64,000 bases of DNA. It comes from Duganella flavida (GTDB lineage Bacteria > Pseudomonadota > Gammaproteobacteria > Burkholderiales > Burkholderiaceae_D). Shown in pieces: positions 1 through 7,925 of the stretch. A program made the translations under genes and the position numbers. The stretch covers positions 20,202 to 84,201 of the forward strand of contig NZ_WWCN01000024.1 in NCBI RefSeq assembly GCF_009857445.1. The letters run 5' to 3'. Each line of letters opens with the position of its first letter. The first letter of the stretch is position 1. The notes under the pieces were generated by a model that worked only from the letters and a program-made list of their open reading frames with translations, ran no database searches and was not told where the DNA came from.

Positions 1-179
1 CGCGTCGGGCGAAAGTAGGCGTCGTCTCCAGGTTTCGAATTTGAGGACGACTTCAACTCGAGCTCGCTCTAACGCAGATTCTTTCATAACGCCCGATCTT
101 AGAAGAAGATACGAATACTTCGTTGTGCTGCACCATCTCTCGACGATGGTCGCTGCCGGAATAAAAGTAAAACTAGCTG

Positions 180-806
180 CTAGTCCGAAGCGCCAGGGCT
201 TTCGGCCGCCGGCATCTGCACCAGCATCCGCTCCAGCGAGCGCTGCCTTTCCTCATGCTGGGTCTGCGCGCCATGCTCGCTTAGCAGTGATTCGGCCAGC
301 ATGAAGCTGTAAAGCATGAAGGCGCGCGTGCGCGATTCCGGGATGTCGAAGCCTAGACCACTAAAGCACTGGGAAATGTAGGCAAGGCGCTTTCCATCGA
401 CCTCGTCGACGAAGTGGCGTGCCATCTCGTCGCGCCGTGCCCAGGCACGGATCGCCAGCTCGGTCGATGCACCTACTTTCGCCGACGAGCCATGAAAAGG
501 CAGCATCAGTAGTTCGCGGATCAGCTCGCGTGGCTTGGTATTGCGGCGCTCGAAACGGTCGATGATCTGCTCCGTGGCCCGATCACGCCAGCTCACCAAC
601 AATTGGCGCAGCAAGTCCTCTCGGTCTTTGAAGTGCCAGTAGAAACTACCGCGCGTCACGCCCAGATCCTTCGACAGCGCGTCTACCCGAACGGCGTCGA
701 TGCTCTTATTGACCAGTACTTGGCCGGCGGCATGAATCCAGTCCTCAGGCGTTAGCTGGGTTTTGGCGGTGGACTTTGCGGCTGGTGCGGTGTCGGATTT
801 AGGCAT
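180..806 (-). CDS. TetR/AcrR-family transcriptional repressor
   Basis: Predicted DNA-binding repressor of 208 residues, close to the usual TetR length. The N-terminal helix-turn-helix is recognisable around the segment GVTRGSFYWHFKDREDLLRQ, the TetR recognition-helix signature; the C-terminal half is the variable ligand/dimer region. I start it at the ATG at 806 (MPKSDT); the reading frame is open further up to 854, but the extra residues are not TetR-like. It is divergent from the aromatic operon that begins at 1041, and a perfect palindrome at 955-978 lies between them, so it probably represses that operon and is released by a pathway compound. The ligand is unknown. Confidence 0.9.
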   Translation of the reverse strand: MPKSDTAPAAKSTAKTQLTPEDWIHAAGQVLVNKSIDAVRVDALSKDLGVTRGSFYWHFKDREDLLRQLLVSWRDRATEQIIDRFERRNTKPRELIRELLMLPFHGSSAKVGASTELAIRAWARRDEMARHFVDEVDGKRLAYISQCFSGLGFDIPESRTRAFMLYSFMLAESLLSEHGAQTQHEERQRSLERMLVQMPAAESPGASD

Positions 807-923
807 GGTCGAAGTGAAATTTTTCAATAAACACCATTTTACCGCTACATACATAACACCATGTCGTTTTGCTGAAAGTGGCGCGCGGCCGAGCCTTCAC
901 CTCCAGGACTCCGCACAAATTTG

Positions 924-978
924 TTGACTTCGAGGGGACAGGTCAATACTATCTCCATACACATACGTATGTGTATGG
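924..978 (+). promoter_or_regulatory. Operon promoter with overlapping 24-bp palindromic operator
   Basis: A sigma-70-like promoter is visible: TTGACT at 924-929, a 17-bp spacer, and TACTAT at 947-952. Directly after the -10 lies a perfect 24-bp inverted repeat at 955-978 with half-site CCATACACATAC and no spacer. It would cover the transcription start, the classical place for a TetR-type repressor. It sits between the TetR gene (start 806) and the first operon gene (start 1041). Confidence 0.8.
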
Positions 979-1040
979 TCTGAGGTGAGTCCAACGGCTG
1001 ATACGCATTCACTCAACAACACAGCGATTCAGGCGGAAAT

Positions 1041-1874
1041 ATGGACAAACAATTCGAAGGCATGGGCAAGACACTTGTCGCGGCAGATCACCGCACTAAC
1101 TACCACGAGGTCGGGCAAGGTAAGCCGCTGTTCCTGCTTCACGGCTCGGGACCTGGCGTATCGGGCTGGGGCAACTGGAAAGGCGTGATGAACGAGCTGG
1201 GCGAAGAGCTCCGCGTCATCGTGCCGGACATCGCCGGCTTCGGTTTCACCGAATTCAAGCAGGACAGCAAGTACGACATCAAGCTGTGGGTGCGCCACCT
1301 GATTGGCATCATGGACGCGCTGGGCATCAAAAAGGCCTCTTTTGTAGGCAATTCCTTCGGCGGCGCGCTGGCCATCGGCCTGGCGCTGTTCGACAAGGCC
1401 CGTGTCGATCGCATTGTGTTGCTCGGCACCCCTGCGGGCGAGTTTGAACAGACCCCAGGTCTGCGTTCTGCCGCTACCTACGAGCCGTCGATGGAAGCGA
1501 TGGAAGCCGCCATGCGCTTGTTCCCTTACGACCAGTCCATCATCACGCCGGAAATGGTGCGTAGCCGCTACGAGGCCAGCGCACGTCCAGGTGCCCAGGA
1601 TGCGCTCAAGCGCCTGATCCCTCAGCCCAATCCCGACGGCCCGACCATCGTCAAGGGCTTCCCAGTCGCTGCGGTGGCAGGTATCGAGGCGCCGACGCTG
1701 GTGCTGCACGGCCGCGAAGACCGTGTAGTGCCCGTGCAGTGTGGCCTGTTGCTGGCGCAGAGCATCCCTGGTGCCGACCTGCACCTGTTCGGTAAGTGTG
1801 GCCACTGGGTGCAAGTCGAACGCCGCGCGGACTTCCTGCGTCTGGTACGTGACTTTGTGGGGCAACCGGAATGA
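1041..1874 (+). CDS. dmpD: Meta-cleavage-product alpha/beta hydrolase (DmpD/XylF/BphD type)
   Basis: Predicted C-C bond hydrolase that splits the 2-hydroxy-6-oxo-dienoate ring-fission product into 2-hydroxypenta-2,4-dienoate and a carboxylic acid. The 277 residues show the alpha/beta-hydrolase set: oxyanion HGSGPG near residue 34, nucleophile elbow GNSFGG with Ser105, acid Asp227 in HGREDR, and base His255 in GKCGHW. This matches the meta-cleavage hydrolase family in length and motif spacing. It is the first gene of the operon and its stop overlaps the next start (1871). The acid part of the substrate (hydrogen, alkyl or aryl) cannot be decided from sequence. Confidence 0.88.
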   Translation: MDKQFEGMGKTLVAADHRTNYHEVGQGKPLFLLHGSGPGVSGWGNWKGVMNELGEELRVIVPDIAGFGFTEFKQDSKYDIKLWVRHLIGIMDALGIKKASFVGNSFGGALAIGLALFDKARVDRIVLLGTPAGEFEQTPGLRSAATYEPSMEAMEAAMRLFPYDQSIITPEMVRSRYEASARPGAQDALKRLIPQPNPDGPTIVKGFPVAAVAGIEAPTLVLHGREDRVVPVQCGLLLAQSIPGADLHLFGKCGHWVQVERRADFLRLVRDFVGQPE

Positions 1875-2167
1875 GCCGCAACCTGGTAGAGCGCGTGCTG
1901 TACCAGCTGTGCGTGGACCGGAGCGCCAAGCAGCGCTTTAAGGACGGTGCAGAGGACTTCCTGGCGCGCTTTGCGCTGACTGATGCTGAGCGTGAAATGG
2001 TGCTGGCGTTCGACGTTAAGGCGCTGCAGGCCTATGGCGTCAACTCCATGCTAACCATGGGATTTTGGCAAGAGCTGGCGCCACAGCGAGACATGCGCTC
2101 CTACATGAAACAGCTGCGCGACGTCGACAGCACCAGCGCGGTCTTCTCCGCCGGAATTAAAGGGTAA
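1871..2167 (+). CDS. Small (LigA-fold) subunit of type II extradiol dioxygenase
   Basis: A 98-residue all-helical protein resembling the LigA/protocatechuate 4,5-dioxygenase alpha-subunit superfamily (segments KDGAEDFLARFALTDAERE and LQAYGVNSMLTMGFWQEL). In this superfamily the small subunit packs over the active site of the LigB-type catalytic subunit. The start overlaps the end of the hydrolase gene by 4 bp, and the catalytic subunit gene begins 6 bp after its stop, so the pair is translationally linked. It lacks the N-terminal GTYVFD motif seen in the second LigA-like protein at 49395, so it is a different subfamily, perhaps like carbazole CarBa. Confidence 0.75.
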   Translation: MSRNLVERVLYQLCVDRSAKQRFKDGAEDFLARFALTDAEREMVLAFDVKALQAYGVNSMLTMGFWQELAPQRDMRSYMKQLRDVDSTSAVFSAGIKG

Positions 2168-2173
2168 AGAATT

Positions 2174-3013
2174 ATGGGAACTATCGTAGGCGCCTTCCTC
2201 GTACCGCATGACCCGGTAATGTACGTGGCACCAGATGCGCCCCCTGTGGAGAAGCGCGAGTCCGTGTACGCGGCTTTCCGTCTGTGCTCCGAGCGCTTGG
2301 CGGCGCTGAAGCCGACCACAGTCGTAATTATCGGCTGTGACCACTACATGCTGTTCGGACCGCAGTGCTTGCCCAGCTACTTGATCGCCGTCGGCGACAT
2401 TGACGGCCCGATTGACCAACTGCCAGGCTTGCGTCGCACTGTGATGCAGAACAATGAGTCGTTGGCAGGGCACATCGCCGAGCACGGCAAGTCGCATGGC
2501 TTCGATTGGGCCGTAGGTCGTGCCTTCACTGTGGACCACGCAATCGCCATTCCGCAGCAGCTTCTTGTGGAACCGTTGCGGGCTGCTGGCATGGACGTCA
2601 AGACAATCCCCGTGTACCTGGCATGCTCGGTCGACCCCTACATAAAAATCAGGCGGGCTGCCGAGCTGGGCGCTCAAATTCGCCAGGCTGTGGTGGATTT
2701 CTCGGATGAGGAACGCGTGGTCGTTATCGGCAGCGGCGGCATCAGCCACTGGGTCGGGTCCGCTCTGATGGGGCGGGTCAACGAGACCTTCGACCGCGAA
2801 GTCATCGGATACGCGCTGGATGGCGATCTCGATGGGCTGTGCGGCCTGACCGACGAGTACATCCTCGAGAACGGCGGGGAGGGCGGTATGGAAATCCGCA
2901 ATTTCGCTTGTGCTATGGGCGCCGTACCAAGTGCGCGCGGCGAATTGCTGGGCTACGAGGCCGTTCCTGAATGGGTGACTGGCCTGGGCTTTGTACAACT
3001 GCACGTGGAGTAA
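2174..3013 (+). CDS. Catalytic (LigB-fold) subunit of type II extradiol ring-cleavage dioxygenase
   Basis: Predicted Fe(II) enzyme opening a catechol-type ring next to its hydroxyls. The 279-residue protein has the LigB-superfamily signature: His12 in VPHDP, His57 in GCDHYM and a conserved GSGGISHW near residue 190 that carries the catalytic His. Together with the LigA-like gene just upstream it forms a heteromeric class III dioxygenase. Most ring-hydroxylating dioxygenase operons of this layout use a type I (vicinal oxygen chelate) enzyme instead, so this choice is notable; carbazole and fluorene pathways are known exceptions. The substrate is inferred to be the diol made by the dehydrogenase at 5277. 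Confidence 0.85.
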   Translation: MGTIVGAFLVPHDPVMYVAPDAPPVEKRESVYAAFRLCSERLAALKPTTVVIIGCDHYMLFGPQCLPSYLIAVGDIDGPIDQLPGLRRTVMQNNESLAGHIAEHGKSHGFDWAVGRAFTVDHAIAIPQQLLVEPLRAAGMDVKTIPVYLACSVDPYIKIRRAAELGAQIRQAVVDFSDEERVVVIGSGGISHWVGSALMGRVNETFDREVIGYALDGDLDGLCGLTDEYILENGGEGGMEIRNFACAMGAVPSARGELLGYEAVPEWVTGLGFVQLHVE

Positions 3014-3018
3014 TCAGC

Positions 3019-3363
3019 ATGACCAAGAAGATTTTTTTAATCAAATCCGCCGACCTTCAGCCGGGCTGTACCCGCAAGGTTGAAACGGAAGGTGGCGACC
3101 TGGCTGTATTCAATCTGGGCGGCAAATTTTACGCTACCTCGAATATGTGCACCCATGCCACGGCGTCGTTAGCCGACGGCGAAATTGTGGGCGACGACTG
3201 CATTGCCTGCCCAGTGCATTTCGGTGAGTTCCACATACCGACCGGCCAGGCGTTGACCTTCCCATGCACGGTGGACCTGCGTACCTACAAGGTGATCGAG
3301 GAGGGCGAGGACATTTACGCCGACCTGGATGCCGAGTCGGAAGAAGCCGCATCCGCAATCTAG
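3019..3363 (+). CDS. Rieske-type ferredoxin of ring-hydroxylating dioxygenase
   Basis: A 114-residue soluble electron carrier. The Rieske [2Fe-2S] ligands are visible as C44-x-H46 (CTH) and C64-x2-H67 (CPVH). It should shuttle electrons from the reductase (11819-12886) to the oxygenase alpha subunit that starts 11 bp after its stop. I use the ATG at 3019, five bases after the preceding stop; the frame is open upstream, but only over the end of the dioxygenase gene. Length is typical for BphA3/HcaC-type ferredoxins, with a slightly longer acidic C-terminus. Confidence 0.9.
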   Translation: MTKKIFLIKSADLQPGCTRKVETEGGDLAVFNLGGKFYATSNMCTHATASLADGEIVGDDCIACPVHFGEFHIPTGQALTFPCTVDLRTYKVIEEGEDIYADLDAESEEAASAI

Positions 3364-3374
3364 GAGAGAACACC

Positions 3375-4712
3375 ATGTGCACCGACGAAAAAGTCATCAA
3401 CTTCAAACGCCCGCGTCAGCAGGCGGCCCTTGAGGACCTGGACCAGTACATCAATATCGCCGAAGGTCGCATGTCGCGCAAGGTATTCTGGGAGCGAGAC
3501 ATCTACGAGCAGGAGCTGGAGAAAATCTTCTCGCGAGCTTGGCTGTTCCTGGGGCACACCTCGCAGATTCCTAAAGCCGGCGACTACGTAACGACCAGCA
3601 TGGGCGAAGACGATGTCCTGGTCGTGCGCCAGAAAGATGGTGCCGTCAAGGCATTCCTCAATACTTGTCCGCATCGCGGTAACCGTCTGTGCTTCTCGGA
3701 AGTTGGCACCGCGCGCGGCTTCATCTGCAATTACCACGGCTGGAGCTTTGGCATTGACGGCGCGCTGCGCGGGATGCATGAGTCGGCGGCATACGAGGCC
3801 AGCGGCTTTGACAAGTCCAAGCACGGTCTGCACGAGGTCGCCCAGGTCGACAGCTACAAGGGCTTGATTTTCGGCACATTGGATCCGACCGCACCATCAT
3901 TAAAAGAGTACTTGGGCGACTTCGCGTGGTATCTGGACACGCTGCTCGACATGGACGGTGAAGGAACAGAATTCATTGGCGGCTGCGTCAAGTCCGTCAT
4001 GAAGTGCAACTGGAAATTCGGTGCTGAGAACTTCGTGGGCGACATCATGCATGCTGGTTGGACTCACGATTCTGCTGCCCAAGCAATGCTTGGCGGTTCG
4101 GTGGGTGAACTGGGCAAGGCCCCTGATTCCTACCACGTCAACGTCAACGGCCACGGCTGGGAATTCAATCTCGACAAGGTGGGCAACACCGCCACCTTCG
4201 GCGACAAGGAGGTGCGCAAGTACATCCACGAAATCCAGCCAAAGGTCGCCGAGCGCCTGGGCCACACTCGCTCCATGATGATTGGCTCCGTATCGTCGGC
4301 CACCATCTTCCCCAATATGTCCTTCTTGCCGGGTCAGAATACCTTCCGCGTGTGGCAACCGCGCGGTCCGGGTGAGATCGAGCTGCACACCTGGACGCTG
4401 GTCAACAAGAGCGCGCCAGACGACATCAAAGAGCGCTATCGCCGGGGCACTATGATCACCTTCTCGCCATCCGGTGTGTTTGAGATGGACGACGGTGAGA
4501 ACTTCGAATATTCGACGCGCACCAATCGTGGCCGCGTCACGCGCGAGCAGGACCTGTTCCTGGGGCTGGGTATGGGCAGCAAAATCGACCACCCCGAATT
4601 CCCCGGCAACGTATTCCAGGGCCAGATTAATGAAGCCAATCAGCGCGCCTATTACCAGCGCTGGCTCGACTTCATGAAAGCCGAGTCCTGGGACGATTTG
4701 CCGCAACGCTGA
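3375..4712 (+). CDS. Rieske non-heme iron aromatic-ring-hydroxylating dioxygenase, alpha subunit
   Basis: Catalytic subunit (445 residues) that inserts O2 into an aromatic ring to give a cis-dihydrodiol. The Rieske cluster ligands are C98/H100 and C118/H121 (CPHRGN and CNYHGW). The mononuclear iron site follows the family pattern with Asp223 bridging and His226/His231 as ligands in GDIMHAGWTH. The start at 3375 is preceded by a GGAGAG ribosome-binding site. Length and the presence of a separate beta subunit place it with biphenyl/toluene/phenylpropionate-type enzymes rather than the homotrimeric carbazole type. Substrate specificity cannot be read off. Confidence 0.92.
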   Translation: MCTDEKVINFKRPRQQAALEDLDQYINIAEGRMSRKVFWERDIYEQELEKIFSRAWLFLGHTSQIPKAGDYVTTSMGEDDVLVVRQKDGAVKAFLNTCPHRGNRLCFSEVGTARGFICNYHGWSFGIDGALRGMHESAAYEASGFDKSKHGLHEVAQVDSYKGLIFGTLDPTAPSLKEYLGDFAWYLDTLLDMDGEGTEFIGGCVKSVMKCNWKFGAENFVGDIMHAGWTHDSAAQAMLGGSVGELGKAPDSYHVNVNGHGWEFNLDKVGNTATFGDKEVRKYIHEIQPKVAERLGHTRSMMIGSVSSATIFPNMSFLPGQNTFRVWQPRGPGEIELHTWTLVNKSAPDDIKERYRRGTMITFSPSGVFEMDDGENFEYSTRTNRGRVTREQDLFLGLGMGSKIDHPEFPGNVFQGQINEANQRAYYQRWLDFMKAESWDDLPQR

Positions 4713-4723
4713 GAGCAGAAATC

Positions 4724-5269
4724 ATGACGACTACTACCACCGACATCGCGGGCCGCCGTGCCGTCGATGCCTACACGGCCTATGAGATTGAGACCTTCCT
4801 CAAGCGTGAAGCGCGTCTGCTCGATACCGAGCGCTACGACGACTGGCTGGCCATGCTGGCCGAAGACATCCACTACTGGATGCCTGCGATCGAAAGTCGG
4901 CGCCGCGCCAACAACGGCGGCGTGACCCACTTGCCTGGCCGGATGGCGTTCTTCGACGACTTCATGGAGCACCTCCAGAAGCGAGTGGCGCGCTTCAAGC
5001 AGCCTACTGCTTGGGCCGAGGATCCACCGACCCGTCATACGCACGTGGTTGGCAACGTGGAGGCGTATCCGGCTGAGTCCGAGGGCGAGTATGAGGTGTA
5101 CTCAACCTTCGTCAACTATCGCAGCCGGGTGGAGACCGACAACGACATGTTGATTGGCCGGCGCACCGACATCATCCGCCGTACGCCGGACGGCTTGCGC
5201 CTTGCTCGCCGCAAGATCGTCATCACGCAAACCCTGTTGCAGGCCAAAAACCTCAACACTTTCCTTTGA
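4724..5269 (+). CDS. Aromatic-ring-hydroxylating dioxygenase, beta subunit
   Basis: A 181-residue NTF2/SnoaL-fold small subunit that forms the alpha3beta3 oxygenase with the product of the gene 11 bp upstream. Recognisable family features are the early YEIETFLKREARLLDTERYDDWL helix region (about residues 19-41), LAEDIHYWMP, and a late basic stretch RRKIVITQTLL. Role is structural in most family members. No catalytic residues are expected. Length is typical (170-190). Confidence 0.88.
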   Translation: MTTTTTDIAGRRAVDAYTAYEIETFLKREARLLDTERYDDWLAMLAEDIHYWMPAIESRRRANNGGVTHLPGRMAFFDDFMEHLQKRVARFKQPTAWAEDPPTRHTHVVGNVEAYPAESEGEYEVYSTFVNYRSRVETDNDMLIGRRTDIIRRTPDGLRLARRKIVITQTLLQAKNLNTFL

Positions 5270-5276
5270 GGCAGAT

Positions 5277-6077
5277 ATGGGCTGGTTAGACAACGATGTG
5301 GCACTGGTGACCGGCGGCGGCTCCGGCATCGGCCTGGCAGTGGTACGGCGCTTCTTGGCTGAGGGCGCGCGCGGCGTTGGCGTGTTGCTTCGCGACCAGC
5401 GCCAGGCGGGGGCGCTCCAAGAGGAGTTCGGCGAGCGGGTGTGTCCGGTGATTGGCGATGTGCGCGTCTACGCTGACCACGAGCGTGCGGTGAATGCAAC
5501 CGTGGCTGCCTACGGCAAGCTCGATACGCTGGTCGGCAATGCAGGCGTCTGGGACTTCTTTTCCAGCCTGGTGAAGACCGAGCCGGATGCGTTAGCCGCA
5601 TCGTTCGATGAAATATTCGACGTGAACGTCAAAGGCTACCTGCTGGCCGCGCGTGCCGCTGCGGCTGAACTGCGGAAAAGTAACGGCAGCATGATCTTCA
5701 CGCTTTCCAATGCCAGTTTCTACGCGGGTGGTGGTGGGCCAGTATATGTGGCTTCCAAACATGCTGCCGTCGGCTTAATCAAGCAGCTTGCTTACGAGTT
5801 GGCACCCCATGTGAGGGTCAATGGCGTGGCGCCGGGCGGAACCGCCACGCCGCTGAAAGGTCCGGCTGCGCTAGGCAAACAGGATGCTCGGCTGTCGAAT
5901 ATCCCAGGCTTCGAACAGGCCGTAGCGGATGCCGTACCTCTGGCCTTCATGGCTCAGCCGGAAGACCATACCGGTCATTACGTGTTGCTGGCATCGCGCG
6001 CTAATTCTCGCGCAACCACGGCAGCCATTTTGCAAAGCGACGGCGGTTGGGAAGTGCGCGGGCGCCAGAAGAAATAA
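5277..6077 (+). CDS. cis-dihydrodiol dehydrogenase (short-chain dehydrogenase, BphB-like)
   Basis: NAD-dependent SDR of 266 residues that should re-aromatise the cis-dihydrodiol to a catechol. It has the nucleotide motif TGGGSGIG (residues 12-19), NAG at 88-90, catalytic Ser144, and Tyr157/Lys161 in YVASK. The VNGVAPGGTATPL segment and the C-terminal PEDHTGHYVLLAS are typical of cis-diol dehydrogenases. Chosen start is ATG 5277, seven bases after the beta-subunit stop; the open frame upstream overlaps that gene and is not SDR-like. It sits directly behind the oxygenase genes. Confidence 0.88.
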   Translation: MGWLDNDVALVTGGGSGIGLAVVRRFLAEGARGVGVLLRDQRQAGALQEEFGERVCPVIGDVRVYADHERAVNATVAAYGKLDTLVGNAGVWDFFSSLVKTEPDALAASFDEIFDVNVKGYLLAARAAAAELRKSNGSMIFTLSNASFYAGGGGPVYVASKHAAVGLIKQLAYELAPHVRVNGVAPGGTATPLKGPAALGKQDARLSNIPGFEQAVADAVPLAFMAQPEDHTGHYVLLASRANSRATTAAILQSDGGWEVRGRQKK

Positions 6078-6101
6078 CTATTCAATTCAAAGGAAATCCA
6101 A

Positions 6102-7082
6102 GTGAAACGAGACATCCTGAAAGAGCTCTTCCCAGCCGGCCGCTTGCCGCTCCTGGCGGCCCCCATGTTCCTGGTATCCGGTCCTGACCTGGCCGTCGCC
6201 TGCGCAAAGTCTGGCGTCATTGGCAGCTTCCCAGCGCCGAACGCGCGTAGCGTCGAGATTCTGGAGACCTGGCTGCAACAAGTCACGTCCGCACTCAGCG
6301 ATTGCCGCGACGCGGCGCCTTGGGCGTTGAACATGATTGTGCACAGCACTTATGACCGCTTCGAGCGCGAGCTGGCGCTGGTCATGAAGTACCAGCCCAA
6401 AGTGGTTACCACCGCGTTGGGCAGCCCGAAGCGCGTGCTGGAGCATGTGCACAGCTATGGCGGCGTAGTGATGGCCGACGTGATTACCCCAGCTCTGGCT
6501 CGCAAGGCAGCTGACGCTGGCGTCGATGCGCTGATTCTGGTCACCCAGGGGGCGGGCGGTCATACCGGAAACTACAACCCATTCGCCTTTATCGCCGAAG
6601 TGCGCAAGTTCTGGCAGGGGCCGCTTGGCTTGGCCGGCTGCATCTCCAGTGGACGTGATGTGCGTGCCGCCCAGCTGATGGGCGTCGATTTCGCTGTCGC
6701 TGGCACTCGCTTCATTGCTACCGAAGAAAGCATGGCCGCGCCGGAGTACCGCCAGCTGCTGGTCGATAGCGATATCGAGGACCTGGTCGAGTCCAAGGCT
6801 GTGTCCGGTGTGCTGGGGAACTGGCTCAAGTCCACTATGGCTGCGGCCGGTGTCGATCCGGAAGGCGATGGCAAGGGGAAGCAGATCGACTTCTCGGGGG
6901 ATATCAGCGCCGGCAAGAAGGCCTGGAAGGACATCTGGTCGGCAGGCCAAGGGCTGGGCACCATCGAGCGCGTCGCGCCAGTGCACGAAGTTGTTGCAGC
7001 TCTGCGCAATGAGTACCTCGAGGTGCTCCGCTCGGAGCAGGCATTTGTCAATGAAGCTTTGAACCAAGGAGCGCTGGCATGA
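6102..7082 (+). CDS. Nitronate monooxygenase / 2-nitropropane dioxygenase-like flavoprotein
   Basis: FMN-dependent TIM-barrel enzyme of 326 residues. Family features: N-terminal LPLLAAPMFLVSGPDLAVAC, the phosphate-binding GAGGHTG segment, and later GVDFAVAGTRFIATEES. The start is GTG at 6102, with AAAGGAAAT ahead of it. The stop overlaps the hydratase start by 4 bp, so it is part of the operon. Nitronate monooxygenase homologues include enoyl reductases and other flavin enzymes, so a role in nitro-compound chemistry is not established. Its position between dihydrodiol dehydrogenase and hydratase suggests an accessory step or repair of a side product. Confidence 0.82.
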   Translation: MKRDILKELFPAGRLPLLAAPMFLVSGPDLAVACAKSGVIGSFPAPNARSVEILETWLQQVTSALSDCRDAAPWALNMIVHSTYDRFERELALVMKYQPKVVTTALGSPKRVLEHVHSYGGVVMADVITPALARKAADAGVDALILVTQGAGGHTGNYNPFAFIAEVRKFWQGPLGLAGCISSGRDVRAAQLMGVDFAVAGTRFIATEESMAAPEYRQLLVDSDIEDLVESKAVSGVLGNWLKSTMAAAGVDPEGDGKGKQIDFSGDISAGKKAWKDIWSAGQGLGTIERVAPVHEVVAALRNEYLEVLRSEQAFVNEALNQGALA

Positions 7083-7861
7083 GCCCGACCGTAATACAGC
7101 AAGCGGCCGATGCGCTGTGGCATGCCCGTGCCACCAAAACCACCATACCGCGTGTGTCGGAAACCTTCGGGATCTCCACCGCAGCCGACGCTTACGCCGT
7201 GTCGGCCCTGAACGTCGCACGTGCAGTGGCGCGTGGCGCCAAGATTTCCGGGAAAAAGATTGGTCTAACCTCCACAGCAGTCCAACAGCAACTCGGCGTA
7301 GACCAGCCCGACTACGGCGTGCTGCTGGCAAATATGGAATACCTGTCTGGCGCCACTTTGCCCACTGGTCGGCTTATCCAGCCTAAGGCCGAGGGCGAAA
7401 TCGCGTTCGTCGTAGGGCGCGACCTGCCACAGGAACAGCTTACCTGGTCCCAGTTCCTGCATGGGCTGGAGTACGCACTGCCAGCAATCGAAATCGTCGA
7501 CAGTGCGATCAACGACTGGAAGATTACGCTGGTCGACACCGTTGCTGACAACGCCTCCTGTGGCATGTATGTGCTGGGCTTGGAGCCGCGCCGTATAGGC
7601 GATGTGGATCTGGCCGGCGCCGCGCTGGACTTGCGTAAGAACGGCGTGACAGGGGCGGTCGGTGCCGGTGTGGCCTGCTTGGGCAACCCCTTGCTGGCCG
7701 CCTACTGGCTTGCTAAGACCATGGCCGCCGCCGGCCAGCCATTGTTAGCAGGCGACGTCGTCATGTCCGGAGCGCTGGGACCGATGGTGCCAATCGTCGC
7801 AGGAGACCGAATTGAAGTGGAAATCAGCGGCTTCGGCCGAGTCAACTGCACGCTAGCCTAA
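7079..7861 (+). CDS. dmpE: 2-oxopent-4-enoate (2-hydroxypentadienoate) hydratase
   Basis: Lower meta-pathway enzyme adding water to 2-hydroxypenta-2,4-dienoate to give 4-hydroxy-2-oxovalerate. The 260-residue protein carries the fumarylacetoacetate-hydrolase-like fold with the family segments GKKIGLTSTAVQQQLGVDQPDYG, KAEGEIAFVVGRDL, ALPAIEIVDSAI and LAKTMAAAGQPLLAGDVV. Metal ligands are expected in the EGEIAF and EIVDS regions. It overlaps the flavoprotein gene by 4 bp. The next gene begins 64 bp downstream. Confidence 0.88.
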   Translation: MSPTVIQQAADALWHARATKTTIPRVSETFGISTAADAYAVSALNVARAVARGAKISGKKIGLTSTAVQQQLGVDQPDYGVLLANMEYLSGATLPTGRLIQPKAEGEIAFVVGRDLPQEQLTWSQFLHGLEYALPAIEIVDSAINDWKITLVDTVADNASCGMYVLGLEPRRIGDVDLAGAALDLRKNGVTGAVGAGVACLGNPLLAAYWLAKTMAAAGQPLLAGDVVMSGALGPMVPIVAGDRIEVEISGFGRVNCTLA

Positions 7862-7925
7862 ATATCGGTAGTTCTGAGCAAACGGAGACAAAAGTGAAAA
7901 ACACAATGAGGCTGGCGAAATTATC

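Noticed and set aside
1..179. Gene at the left edge (41-304 plus frame)
   Set aside because: Overlaps the TetR gene, has repeated low-complexity ASAP-like residues and no features; the edge holds nothing I can support.
1029..1865. Long open frame on the minus strand opposite the meta-cleavage hydrolase
   Set aside because: It mirrors the hydrolase gene, lacks any domain features, and the plus frame shows a full catalytic triad.
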